Source of the DNA: Leeia speluncae
GTDB taxonomy: Bacteria; Pseudomonadota; Gammaproteobacteria; Burkholderiales; Leeiaceae
Direction of reading: 5' to 3'
Assembly (NCBI RefSeq): GCF_020564625.1
Contig: NZ_JAJBZT010000002.1
Span: 451,141-515,140, forward strand
DNA length: 64,000 nucleotides
Shown: piece by piece, positions 40,503 to 48,510 of the stretch
Position numbering within the stretch: the stretch's first letter is position 1
Layout: the number at the start of each line of letters is the position of its first letter
Notes under the pieces: generated by a model
What the model was told of the DNA's origin: nothing
The model's database searches: none
Seen by the model: only the letters and a program-made list of their open reading frames with translations
Program-made: the position numbers and the translations under genes

Positions 40503-41153
40503 ATGCAAAACAGAACCTATCTCAATCTATCGTTTTACATTGCTGATGGTGCGCTACTGCAAACCGATCATCCCATCCATTCAGCCCCTTTTCACAGCAA
40601 GGTTAGGCCTGTTACAGACGAGCAAATGCAAGGGGATGGGTTTGCCTTGTGTCAGAGCTATATCAACAAAGATGGCACGCTAACCCGCTATTTCCGCCAA
40701 GGTGATGAACTGATGTTCTTTGAAGTGGTGGAACCAGGCGGAGAGATGCTTTCTGTACTCTTGGAATGTGAGGCGACCTTGCCCCATGCCCTACAAACCA
40801 TTCAGCACTTTGAATGGGCATGGTCGATTACCGATGCACGGATAGAGCAGATCATGCACGCCTATCATGGCGATCAATCACCAAGGAAAAAGCCTAATGT
40901 CACAGGTCAGCAAGCAGATGTACTAGAGGCAATTCGTAAGGCTAAAGGGGGCATTCTCTCGTTAGAGCTAACGGCTAACCAATCTATACCTCAGGCATGC
41001 GCCCGTGTGTGTGAGTTACGGGATATGGGTTTTCAAATCAGAACAAACCTGCAATCTAGCGTTATTTTCCGTGGAAAAGTAAGACATCACGTAGCCCTAT
41101 ATACGCTTGATAGCCCTGAATGGCTCCAACCAATGCCAAAGGAGGCTGCATAA
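40503..41153 (+). CDS. hypothetical protein with C-terminal helix-turn-helix domain
   Basis: 216 residues. The N-terminal 125 residues are unrecognised. From about 137, QQADVLEAIRKAKGGILSLELT...ARVCELRDMGFQIRTN ends in a beta wing (VALYTL), matching the small winged-helix domain of phage proteins (HTH_39-like). Probably a DNA-binding element protein. Ten bases behind alpA, likely same operon. Confidence 0.65.
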   Translation: MQNRTYLNLSFYIADGALLQTDHPIHSAPFHSKVRPVTDEQMQGDGFALCQSYINKDGTLTRYFRQGDELMFFEVVEPGGEMLSVLLECEATLPHALQTIQHFEWAWSITDARIEQIMHAYHGDQSPRKKPNVTGQQADVLEAIRKAKGGILSLELTANQSIPQACARVCELRDMGFQIRTNLQSSVIFRGKVRHHVALYTLDSPEWLQPMPKEAA

Positions 41154-41402
41154 ATGCTTGAACCTATGCAAGCCTTGCTTGATAATGGCGGCTCTCTCAA
41201 ACACAAGCGGCACGCCAAGGCCGTGATTTTACAGCTTGGCACACTACCCCGTCAGATTATGGGCGGCTTGCGTATTGTCGCAGGCGGTCTGCCATCTATG
41301 GGGGTGTCGGTACGCGGTAACGCCCCGACTGTCTTGTGCAGTGAGAGCACCCCCACCCGCTTTATTGCAGCGGAAAAATCTCTCAAACACAAGGAGGCGT
41401 AA
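41154..41402 (+). CDS. small hypothetical protein
   Basis: 82 residues, basic. ATG directly follows the preceding stop codon, which supports coupled translation. It contains the sequence SLKHK twice (from a 15-base direct repeat). No family recognised. Confidence 0.5.
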   Translation: MLEPMQALLDNGGSLKHKRHAKAVILQLGTLPRQIMGGLRIVAGGLPSMGVSVRGNAPTVLCSESTPTRFIAAEKSLKHKEA

Positions 41403-41405
41403 GCC

Positions 41406-41783
41406 ATGTCTAGCAACACAATCACAGCCATCGACAATCTACCTTGCATGACCCTAGCCAACGTGATGAACATGCTATGGGACAAGAGCAAATCAAGCCT
41501 AAGCTACGAGGAAACCAAATGGTTTTCTAATGCCGTATACGAGGCAGAACGACTATTTGCCAACCAAATGAGCACCATAGAGGGCTTGGCCTGCTTGGTG
41601 GCTGATGACCACAACACCGGATCGTTTCAGGATAAGCAAAGCGTTTCTAGCTTGCTTTTCAGCATTGCCCAAACCATGGAAGCAGGCAAAACCCTATTGG
41701 ATGTATCACTTGCCGCGCAATTTCAACTAGATGCGATGGAATGTGCGCGTAATCGCGGCAAGATTGGGGGCAATCATGAGTAA
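41406..41783 (+). CDS. hypothetical protein
   Basis: 125 residues, helical and acidic, no known domain. It starts 3 bp after the previous stop and overlaps the primase start by 8 bp, so it is translated as part of the operon. Possible accessory of the replication module. Confidence 0.6.
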   Translation: MSSNTITAIDNLPCMTLANVMNMLWDKSKSSLSYEETKWFSNAVYEAERLFANQMSTIEGLACLVADDHNTGSFQDKQSVSSLLFSIAQTMEAGKTLLDVSLAAQFQLDAMECARNRGKIGGNHE

Positions 41784-42807
41784 CCCCCAAATAGATTTTC
41801 AGCGGATCCGCGCCATCGCATGCGGCAACTGGAAGCAAATATTAACGGATGCGGGATTGCATCAAGCCTATCTGACAGGTAGGCATACACCCTGCCCGTT
41901 TTGCGGGGGTAAAGACCGTTTCCGCTTCATTGATTCGGGCAAGTTAGGCACATGGATTTGTAGCCAATGCCAGCCAGAGAACGGAGATGGCTTTCAGCTA
42001 CTGGCTAGGGTACTGGATTGCGATATTAAGGGGGCGTTCCTATATGTTGCCCGTGCATTCCGTTTGATTACCCCTAGCCCGTCAGAATCGCCCCGTAAAG
42101 CGTTTATCCCATGCAAGGCGGCTAACGATACCACCACAGCAGAACAACGCCACCAGCAGGCTAAAAAGGCGGCAGAGAAAGCCCAAGGGATATGGCAGCA
42201 AGGCCACCCGATAACCAGCGGCTCACCTGTCGGCCTGTACCTCAAAAGCCGTGGGCTGATGCTGGATGCTTACCCTGATTCGCTACGCTTTCATACAAGC
42301 TTGGATTACTGGCAAGTGGGGGCAGATGGTAAGCCGGAGAAGCTAGGCAATTACCCTGCCATGATTGCCCGTATCGAGAACCCCGCGGGTGAGCTAGTGG
42401 GCTTGCATATCACCTATCTAACGCCACACGGCAGAAAAGCAGACGTACCCAAGCCAAAGAAGATTACCCACGGGACAGACCTGCAAAACGCCGCTATACG
42501 GCTTTTTCATGCAAATAGCACCTTGGGTATAGCAGAGGGCATAGAAACCGCGCTAGCGGCTTATCTGATGGCGCAAATGCCAGTATGGGCGGGTATCAGT
42601 GCATGGGGGATGGAAAACATTGTTTTACCGTATGTTGTGAAAGAGGTAGTGATATTTGCCGACCATGACAAGGCGGGAGCACATGCCGCCAATATGCTGG
42701 CTATGCGCTTAATGACCAAAGGGCTAACCGTTCGCATCCTTACCCCTACCGAACAGGGGCAGGACTGGAACGACCACTTGCAGCAACTACAAGGGAGGGC
42801 GGCTTAA
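41776..42807 (+). CDS. P4-type primase (zinc ribbon plus Toprim)
   Basis: 343 residues from ATG 41776. Zinc ribbon PCPFCGGKDRFRF...WICSQCQ at about 38-67, linker, then a Toprim-like domain with IAEGIETALAAYLM (catalytic Glu) and VVIFADHDKAGAHAA (DxD). Makes RNA primers for replication of the element. The stop overlaps the helicase start by 1 base; together they equal the two halves of P4 alpha-type proteins. Confidence 0.88.
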   Translation: MSNPQIDFQRIRAIACGNWKQILTDAGLHQAYLTGRHTPCPFCGGKDRFRFIDSGKLGTWICSQCQPENGDGFQLLARVLDCDIKGAFLYVARAFRLITPSPSESPRKAFIPCKAANDTTTAEQRHQQAKKAAEKAQGIWQQGHPITSGSPVGLYLKSRGLMLDAYPDSLRFHTSLDYWQVGADGKPEKLGNYPAMIARIENPAGELVGLHITYLTPHGRKADVPKPKKITHGTDLQNAAIRLFHANSTLGIAEGIETALAAYLMAQMPVWAGISAWGMENIVLPYVVKEVVIFADHDKAGAHAANMLAMRLMTKGLTVRILTPTEQGQDWNDHLQQLQGRAA

Positions 42808-44447
42808 TGGAGTACGTAGACGACAAAACCCTAAGCCTGTTTGGTGATGATACACCAGCCCAAGCAGATGCAGCACCAGCCCTGCCAAGTTTGCCAATGC
42901 TGGATGTAGCCGCTACCCCACCCGTGAATGCCCTGGACGTGGAAAGTGATGATCAAACCATCGAGCGGCTGGCCTCATTATCCGAATTGCAGTATGAGCG
43001 GGTAAGAGAGGCGGCGGCAGCTAAAATTGCTATCCGCCCTACCATTCTGGATAAGCTAGTCAGGGCAAAGCGTAAAGAGCATGAGGCGGCAAACAGTACA
43101 GACAAAGGGCAAGCGGTAGAGTTTGACGACCCTATGCCCTGCTTATTGCCTGTTGATGGTGACGAGCTACTAACTGATGTTTGCCAGACAATCCGCCGCT
43201 ACATCATTTGCGATCAGGAAACGGCGATTGCCGCTAGCCTATGGGTTTGCATGACTTGGTTAATTGATCATGTGAGCATTGCGCCAATTGCCAACATCAC
43301 CGCCCCTGAGCGCAATTGCGGAAAGTCTGAAATGCTGGCCATGCTAGGCAAGCTATCCAGACGAGCAATGACCGTTTCCAATATCTCACCCGCCGCGCTA
43401 TATCGTGCGGTAGAGAAATGGCGGCCAACCCTATTGATTGACGAGGCAGACGCTAGCGCAGACAACAACGAGGACTTGCGCGGCCTGCTTAACAGTGGAC
43501 ACACCAGAGACAGTGCATACGTGTTGCGCGTGGTAGGTGATGAACTAGAGCCACGGCGATTCAGCACATGGGGTGCAAAGGCCATTGCAGGCATTGGAAA
43601 ACGTGCAGGCACGATAGAAAGCCGATCTATACCCCTTGCCATGCGCCGGAAACTACCCCATGAAACTACTGAGCGCAGACGCAGCAAACAGGCGGAGGCG
43701 TTTTTCCTAGACCTGAAAAGCCGCATTGCACGATGGACAGAGGATAACGCCGAACAAATCACCAATGTCCTACCAAGCATACCCAATGGTTTAAACAATC
43801 GAACTGCTGACAACTGGGAGCCACTACTAGCGATTGCTGATGCGGCTGGTGCTGGATGGTCAGACAAGGCAAGGAAAGCGGCGCTCAAACTTTCAGGGGT
43901 GGAAGATGCCCCAAGTGTTGATCAAGAGTTGCTAGCCGATATTCGAGATATTTTTGCAGACAAGGATGCGGACAAGATTAGCAGCAAAGATTTGATTGAT
44001 GCTTTGGTTAGTGATGATGAAAAGATGTGGCGCACCTATAACCGTGGCCGTGAGATGACGCCCAAGCAATTGGTGAACAGGCTCAAGTCATTTGGGATTG
44101 GCTCAAGTGTGTTACGGATAGGTTTTTCTACTGCGAGAGGCTACCGAAAAGATGATTTTGAAGATGCATTTAAGCGTTATTTGCCTGATGTAACACTTCC
44201 AAACGTAACATTGTTACAACCCAGTAACCATGCGGGTTGCAGCGATTTTGCACACGTAACATCAAAAAACCATGTTACACATGAAAAACGGCTGGAAGCT
44301 AGTATCCATACGGGTTGTTACGATGTTACACATAGAACATCACAAAATAGCGAAATGGGGAAAAGTTACGCTAACACAGCACCAGCAAACGCCCCACAAA
44401 TGACGTTACAAGCAACCGGAACAGATGGCATAGAGGTGGATCTATGA
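42807..44447 (+). CDS. DUF3631 helicase-like ATPase
   Basis: 546 residues. P-loop PERNCGKS at 167-174 and Walker B LLIDEAD at 209-215 in an ATPase core followed by the DUF3631 domain (about 330-460). The C-terminal tail is unusual: two repeats, HAGCSDFAHVTSKN and HTGCYDVTHRTSQN, which are encoded by an iteron-like DNA cluster. Expected to unwind DNA for element replication. Confidence 0.85.
   Translation: MEYVDDKTLSLFGDDTPAQADAAPALPSLPMLDVAATPPVNALDVESDDQTIERLASLSELQYERVREAAAAKIAIRPTILDKLVRAKRKEHEAANSTDKGQAVEFDDPMPCLLPVDGDELLTDVCQTIRRYIICDQETAIAASLWVCMTWLIDHVSIAPIANITAPERNCGKSEMLAMLGKLSRRAMTVSNISPAALYRAVEKWRPTLLIDEADASADNNEDLRGLLNSGHTRDSAYVLRVVGDELEPRRFSTWGAKAIAGIGKRAGTIESRSIPLAMRRKLPHETTERRRSKQAEAFFLDLKSRIARWTEDNAEQITNVLPSIPNGLNNRTADNWEPLLAIADAAGAGWSDKARKAALKLSGVEDAPSVDQELLADIRDIFADKDADKISSKDLIDALVSDDEKMWRTYNRGREMTPKQLVNRLKSFGIGSSVLRIGFSTARGYRKDDFEDAFKRYLPDVTLPNVTLLQPSNHAGCSDFAHVTSKNHVTHEKRLEASIHTGCYDVTHRTSQNSEMGKSYANTAPANAPQMTLQATGTDGIEVDL
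44191..44330. repeat. iteron-like GTAACA/TGTTAC cluster inside the ATPase gene
   Basis: Seven exact GTAACA or TGTTAC hexamers in 140 bp (44191, 44206, 44213, 44257, 44274, 44317, 44325), plus near-copies to 44410. Shares a 24-bp element (44299-44322) with the region upstream of alpA. The density is far above chance for a hexamer. Confidence 0.6.
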
Positions 44448-44839
44448 ACGCCGTACAGATCATCGAAGATGCAACCTTGCATGGCTTAATACTGGAACCA
44501 AACGGCGACCGTATCAAATGCCGTGCTTTATCCGGTCAAGCAAAGGAAACTCTAACAAGGCTGACCCCTGCCATCATCCAGCACAAGGCAGAGTTGCTAT
44601 CCTTGCTTGGAGATAGCACAGCCGCCAACGAGCAATTGCTAGTCGGAAGATACCCACATGCTCAAGTAAAAGCCCTTGCCCGTGGTTTGCGGATATTGTC
44701 GGTTACATACGGATGGCCGGAGGATGATTTACGATTGCTGACAGACTGGTTTACCAGAGAGCCACAAGCCGCCATCGAGTTTATTTGGGATCAGGCCATC
44801 AGATGGGAGGACATGGGACAACCGTTCTATAACCAGTAA
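44444..44839 (+). CDS. small protein with TubC-N-like domain
   Basis: 131 residues. The N-terminal half (IIEDATLHGLILEPNGDRIKCRALSGQAKETLTRLTPAIIQHKAELLSLL) resembles the TubC N-terminal docking domain found in small proteins of mobile elements. The C-terminal half is helical (LARGLRILSVTYGWPEDDLRLLTDWF). ATGA overlap with the helicase stop indicates coupling. Function unknown. Confidence 0.7.
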   Translation: MNAVQIIEDATLHGLILEPNGDRIKCRALSGQAKETLTRLTPAIIQHKAELLSLLGDSTAANEQLLVGRYPHAQVKALARGLRILSVTYGWPEDDLRLLTDWFTREPQAAIEFIWDQAIRWEDMGQPFYNQ

Positions 44840-44858
44840 AAGCCAAACGACCACACAG

Positions 44859-44886
44859 ACCCGCCAAATCAGGCGGGTTTTTTATT
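44859..44886 (+). terminator. Rho-independent terminator of the replication operon
   Basis: ACCCGCC-AAATCA-GGCGGGT followed by TTTTTATT. Confidence 0.85.
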
Positions 44887-45034
44887 GTCTGTTGGGGTTT
44901 TTAGAGTCCATAAAAAAGGGGGGAGTGATTGGCGTTCAGAATCGAGACCCCTCAAAACCGGGGGTGGCTGCATACGTGGAACGCCACACAAATGCGGAGC
45001 ACCCTTCCGAAGCTATAGGTCTCGACTCCTCTGA
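44885..45034 (+). pseudogene. possible Ash/Icd-like short ORF
   Basis: A frame from TTG 44885 to TGA 45032-45034 (49 residues) reads ...FRVHKKGGSDW...PLKTGGGCIRGTPHKCG. It recalls the small Ash/Icd-type proteins of P4/P1-like elements. No ATG or good ribosome site is present, so it may be a remnant or only an RNA element. The DNA also contains long inverted repeats (CGAGACC near 44963, GGTCTCG near 45018). Confidence 0.3.
44904..44918. repeat. 15-bp repeat GAGTCCATAAAAAAG, copy 1
   Basis: First of three identical copies, each preceded by a GTTTT-type T-run. Role unknown. Confidence 0.7.
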
Positions 45035-45164
45035 AACATAGCTGAGTTATGAGCATTTTTCAAATTGCTGTGTAATCACATTTACTCAACCCAACGAATC
45101 TGCGTAGATGTTAGTAAATGTTAGTGTTCAACACCATGCACAGCACAGGGGCTAAGGGTTTTCG

Positions 45165-45179
45165 GAGTCCATAAAAAAG
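45165..45179. repeat. 15-bp repeat GAGTCCATAAAAAAG, copy 2
   Basis: Second copy. Soon after it, GGAGCGTTACACAAATGC (45191-45208) resembles GGAACGCCACACAAATGC (44979-44996) in module 1. Confidence 0.7.
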
Positions 45180-45245
45180 TAGATAATATCGGAGCGTTAC
45201 ACAAATGCATGTGTGCTATGCTTTAAACAGCTTTATAAGTTCAAT

Positions 45246-45334
45246 GGTTCGCTGGCCGGTTGAGGGAAATAGCACCCTCGTCAGGCTAATAATCTGAAGT
45301 AAGGATGGATTGCGTCGTCCCTGACCAGCGAACC
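45246..45334 (+). ncRNA. multi-hairpin RNA, C4/CI antisense-like candidate
   Basis: The ends GGTTCGCTGG and CCAGCGAACC form a perfect 10-bp closing stem. Inside are three hairpins: GAGGG/CCCTC (45262-45279, loop AAATAGCA), TCAG/CTGA (45281-45297, loop GCTAATAAT), and GGATGG/TCGTCC (45303-45320, two G-T pairs, loop ATTGCG). Size (89 nt), shape and placement in a P4-like element fit the C4 RNA of P1/P7 and CI RNA of P4, which block phage gene expression by loop pairing. Not a tRNA: it lacks a T-arm. Confidence 0.6.
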
Positions 45335-45586
45335 GCCCCTATCTATTACACCCATCCATCATTATTTGGAGTGCATTCTCCAAGCAATACGCGCATGCGC
45401 GCACGCGAGAGGCGACAAACCCTTGCATTGCATGGTTGAATGCTGCTGGTGCTGTATCGCCCAACCCCAAAGAAGCTCAACCCCCAATAGGGGAAGATGC
45501 CCCTGAATGAGTTTTTGGAGTCCATAAAAAAGGAAGCGTTTTTACAGCAGTACGCGCGCACGCGCGAGGGGGTACTTTACGTTTAT
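45335..45586. other. non-coding end region of the element
   Basis: No convincing gene. It holds the third 15-bp repeat and two alternating purine-pyrimidine tracts (near 45392 and 45551, GCGCATGCGCGC- and GCGCGCACGCGCG-type) that could form Z-DNA or hairpins. A minus-strand frame of 71 codons begins at the repeat (MDSKNSF...) but has no support. Confidence 0.4.
45518..45532. repeat. 15-bp repeat GAGTCCATAAAAAAG, copy 3
   Basis: Third identical copy, 132 bp before the right attachment site. Confidence 0.7.
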
Positions 45587-45607
45587 ATGTCCAAGTTTAT
45601 GTCCAAG
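45587..45607. repeat. integrase arm-type repeats, right end
   Basis: Two ATGTCCAAG copies 12 bp apart (45587, 45599). The 21-bp block matches 37743-37763 at 20 positions. Confidence 0.65.
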
Positions 45608-45664
45608 CTGTGTATTGTATGTCTGTAGATCAAGCTATTTAGCTATCTCAGAGGATTTTCTACG

Positions 45665-45682
45665 TTTTGTATTGGGAAGTAA
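45665..45682 (+). repeat. right attachment site (attR)
   Basis: TTTTGTATTGGGAAGTAA, 16/18 identical to the end of mnmE, directly before the HD hydrolase start codon. Confidence 0.85.
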
Positions 45683-45684
45683 GG

Positions 45685-46266
45685 ATGCTAACTCCTCGTT
45701 TTTCTGCGGCGGTTTCTTTTGCGGTAACTGCACACGGTGATCAGTGCCGCAAAGGTGGCAATATTCCCTATGTGTCTCATCTACTTGCTGTTGCGGGTTT
45801 GGTGCTAGAGCATGGTGGCTCGGAAGACGAAGCGATTGCGGGCTTGTTGCATGACGTATTAGAAGACGTTGGGGAAGAGCTAGCTACTGATATCGAAGCG
45901 CAATTTGGTACGGCGGTACTAGAGATTGTCTCTGCATGTTCAGACTCTATTGAAGGATTGGACAGAGGTGCTGCTAGTTGGCGGCAACGAAAAGAATTGT
46001 ATTTGACTAACCTTCCCAACAAATCACCTTCTGCATTATTAGTTACCGCGTGCGATAAATTGCATAATGCACGATCACTCCTTTCTGATTTTTATCAGAT
46101 TGGTTTTTCGGTGTTTGATCGGTTTAATGCGGGTATGGATGCTACGCTATGGTATCAGCAATCGATTGCTTCGGCGTTAAGACAATATTATCCATCCCCT
46201 GTTTCTGACGAGTTGGCTAGGGTTGTCGATGAATTAATTCAACAGGTTCAAATGGGTTCAGTCTAG
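45685..46266 (+). CDS. HD-domain phosphohydrolase (RelA/SpoT-like HD)
   Basis: 193 residues. HD residues are visible: VSHLLAVAGLVLEHGG, GLLHDVLEDVG (HD pair) and CDKLHNARSLLSDFY. This is the single-domain form related to the (p)ppGpp hydrolase domain; the substrate is unknown. The start is ATG 45685, preceded by GGAAGTAAGG from the attachment site; the frame extending to 45667 is inside attR. Before integration it would have followed mnmE directly. Confidence 0.85.
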   Translation: MLTPRFSAAVSFAVTAHGDQCRKGGNIPYVSHLLAVAGLVLEHGGSEDEAIAGLLHDVLEDVGEELATDIEAQFGTAVLEIVSACSDSIEGLDRGAASWRQRKELYLTNLPNKSPSALLVTACDKLHNARSLLSDFYQIGFSVFDRFNAGMDATLWYQQSIASALRQYYPSPVSDELARVVDELIQQVQMGSV

Positions 46267-46285
46267 TGAGCTGGCTAAAACGCTT

Positions 46286-46311
46286 AAAAATCGCCTTAGG
46301 GCGATTTTTTT
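46286..46311 (+). terminator. terminator after the HD gene
   Basis: AAAAATCGCC-TTAG-GGCGATTTTT followed by further Ts. Confidence 0.8.
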
Positions 46312-46395
46312 ATTGGTAAATGAAATGATATGGATCATCGATTAAAGATGAATTCTAGCGTGTTTTGAGAGGCCGTTTTTTTCTGTGGTTTTTGC

Positions 46396-46411
46396 TGTTT
46401 CACGTGAAACA
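46396..46411. promoter_or_regulatory. parS site, full consensus
   Basis: TGTTTCACGTGAAACA, the complete 16-bp consensus, with symmetry extending to 20 bp (46394-46413). In the convergent gap between the HD gene and leuA. Confidence 0.93.
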
Positions 46412-46480
46412 GCGATTGGTGAATGAGAAAACCAATGGAGAAGTCTAAACGGTATATGTGGTGAGAAGGCTTAAAAAGTT

Positions 46481-46508
46481 GAAGCCACCGGGGGTAACCG
46501 GTGGCTTC
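46481..46508 (-). terminator. hairpin terminator downstream of leuA
   Basis: GAAGCCACCGG and CCGGTGGCTTC with a 6-base loop; on the minus strand it is followed by AACTTTTTA. Confidence 0.65.
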
Positions 46509-46576
46509 TGGTCCGCAACTGGCTTTTGGCCAGCAGACGGTTCGCGACTTTTTAGCTAAGTTTACTTAGCAATAAA

Positions 46577-48376
46577 TCAGATTTCAGCAGTTTGTGCGTT
46601 CAACTTGCCCGCATGGCTTAGGCGTGAAAGTGCGGCTAAGTAGGCTTTTGCACTGGCGACAACGATATCGGTATCCGCGCCCTGCCCGTTGACGACACGG
46701 CCATCTTTATTCAGACGGACAGTTACTTCGCCTTGGCTATCTGTACCACTAGTGATGGCATTGACCGAGTAAAGTTGTAATTCGCTACCGGATTGCACAA
46801 TCGCTTCAATTGCTTTGAACGATGCATCCACAGGGCCAGAGCCATTGCTTTCTGCGTGCTTCTCACCATCAGGTGAACTAATAACGATAGAGGCTTGTGG
46901 AATTTCACCGGTTTCACTATGTACGCGCAATGAAACTAATTTAAATGCTTCCACTTCTTGCTGGTGAGATTCGTTAGACATCAAGGCTTGCAAGTCTTCA
47001 TCGAAAATCTCACGTTTTTTGTCGGCCAATTCTTTAAAGCGGGCAAACGCAGCGTTTAATGCTTCTTCGCTTTCCAACACGATGCCTAATGAATTCAATT
47101 TGGTTTTGAATGCATTGCGACCAGACAATTTACCCAATGTTAGGCGGTTCGCTGTCCAACCCACTGATTCTGCCGACATGATTTCGTAGGTTTCACGGTG
47201 TTTCAACACGCCATCTTGGTGAATGCCAGACTCATGCGCAAATGCATTGGCGCCCACAATGGCTTTGTTTGGCTGTACTGGATATCCAGTAATGGTAGAA
47301 ACCAATTTAGAGCTTGGCACAATTTGTGTCGCATCTACTTGGGTTTCTACGCCGAAAATATCGTGGCGAGTGCGTACTGCCATCACGATTTCTTCCAAGC
47401 TAGCATTACCTGCACGCTCACCCAAGCCGTTAATGGTACATTCTACTTGGCGAGCACCACCCATTACGGCGGCCAAAGAGTTGGCAACGGCCATGCCCAA
47501 ATCGTTATGGCAGTGTGCAGACCAAATGACTTTATCGCCACCTTTGGTTTTTGCGATCAATTCACGGAAGAAGGCTTCGGTGCGTTGTGGTACAGCGTAA
47601 CCGACGGTATCTGGTACGTTTAATGTTGTCGCGCCTGCTTCGATCACTGCGCTAAATACACGCGCCAAGAAATCGATATCTGAACGCAATGCATCTTCTG
47701 CAGAAAACTCGACGTCATCTGTGTATTCGCGTGCAATTTTGACTGCTTTTACCGCTGCTTCCACCACCTGATCTGGTGTCATACGAAGTTTTTTCTCCAT
47801 ATGAATCGGGCTAGTTGCGATAAAGGTATGGATACGGCCACGGGCAGCAGGTTTAATTGCTTCGCCGGCGGTGCGTACATCTTTTTCATTGGCGCGAGCC
47901 AATGAACAGACAGTAGAATTCTTCACTACTTCAGCGATGGATTTGATGGCATCGAAATCGCCTGGGCTAGCCGCTGCAAAACCCGCTTCAATGATATCAA
48001 CACCTAGTTTTTCCAGCTGACGCGCAATGCGGATTTTCTCTTCTTTGGTCATAGAAGCGCCAGGGCTTTGTTCGCCATCACGCAAAGTGGTATCGAAGAT
48101 ATACAAACGGTTGCTCATATGCTGGACTTTCTGTTGAGTTTCACTGCTATTAGTGGTTTCACCGATAAAATAGTGATGAATGTTAAATGCTTTTCCCATG
48201 CGGTTTGCCAACATGCCAAGCTTATTGACATGTGCAAGCGGTATGCTGCCACGTTCACGCCATTTGTAGATGGCTGAACGAGTGACTGGATCATCTGGGA
48301 AGGCTTGGATAAACGCTTCTGCCAGGGCGCTAGGGCCGCCGAAGTCACGGATTAGACGTTCGATGTCCAATTGCAT
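46577..48376 (-). CDS. leuA: 2-isopropylmalate synthase with N-terminal helix-turn-helix extension
   Basis: 599 residues from ATG 48376 (AAGGA seven bases upstream). Residues 1 to about 75 are a Cro/CI-like HTH domain ([18 protein letters not shown] ... [21 protein letters not shown]). The usual LeuA starts at about residue 87 ([23 protein letters not shown]), with the HCHND metal motif and the C-terminal leucine-binding regulatory domain. Condenses 2-ketoisovalerate and acetyl-CoA. No stop separates the two parts; ATG 48118 could also serve as an internal start giving plain LeuA. Confidence 0.9.
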   Translation of the reverse strand: MQLDIERLIRDFGGPSALAEAFIQAFPDDPVTRSAIYKWRERGSIPLAHVNKLGMLANRMGKAFNIHHYFIGETTNSSETQQKVQHMSNRLYIFDTTLRDGEQSPGASMTKEEKIRIARQLEKLGVDIIEAGFAAASPGDFDAIKSIAEVVKNSTVCSLARANEKDVRTAGEAIKPAARGRIHTFIATSPIHMEKKLRMTPDQVVEAAVKAVKIAREYTDDVEFSAEDALRSDIDFLARVFSAVIEAGATTLNVPDTVGYAVPQRTEAFFRELIAKTKGGDKVIWSAHCHNDLGMAVANSLAAVMGGARQVECTINGLGERAGNASLEEIVMAVRTRHDIFGVETQVDATQIVPSSKLVSTITGYPVQPNKAIVGANAFAHESGIHQDGVLKHRETYEIMSAESVGWTANRLTLGKLSGRNAFKTKLNSLGIVLESEEALNAAFARFKELADKKREIFDEDLQALMSNESHQQEVEAFKLVSLRVHSETGEIPQASIVISSPDGEKHAESNGSGPVDASFKAIEAIVQSGSELQLYSVNAITSGTDSQGEVTVRLNKDGRVVNGQGADTDIVVASAKAYLAALSRLSHAGKLNAQTAEI

Positions 48377-48396
48377 GGAAGTTCCTTCAAATACTG

Positions 48397-48510
48397 TTAG
48401 ACAAATCATATCGAGATTTGGACAGATGGTCAAACGATATTTGTCTAAAATTTAGGGTTTTTATCGATAAATAGCAAATATGCCGCCTATTTATTTCCCA
48501 AAATGTCTAA
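48397..48510. promoter_or_regulatory. TGTCTAA motifs upstream of leuA
   Basis: TTAGACA (48397), TGTCTAA (48442) and TGTCTAA (48504), the last within TCTAATATTTAGA. The same 7-mer occurs twice before the second synthase gene. Confidence 0.5.

Larger units (their letters stand above)
37611..45682 (+). mobile_element. P4-like integrative element in the 3' end of mnmE
   Basis: About 8 kb between 18-bp direct repeats. It carries a tyrosine integrase next to the left end, AlpA regulator, HTH protein, primase and DUF3631 ATPase, arm-type repeats at both ends, iteron-like clusters and a C4-like RNA. mnmE is followed by housekeeping sequence again after 45682. No capsid, toxin or resistance cargo is recognised, so this looks like a minimal satellite-type element. 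Confidence 0.85.

Noticed and set aside
43268..43888. 206-codon minus-strand frame
   Set aside because: Antisense shadow of the DUF3631 ATPase gene, which has clear motifs.
45246..45334. tRNA gene (anticodon-like loop CTAATAA, acceptor-like ends)
   Set aside because: The closing stem is 10 bp, there is no T-loop motif, no CCA-compatible end and the third hairpin is wrong in size; a C4-like RNA fits better.
45346..45561. 71-codon minus-strand frame starting at the third 15-bp repeat
   Set aside because: No ribosome site or family match, and the equivalent frames at the other two repeats stop after six to nine codons.
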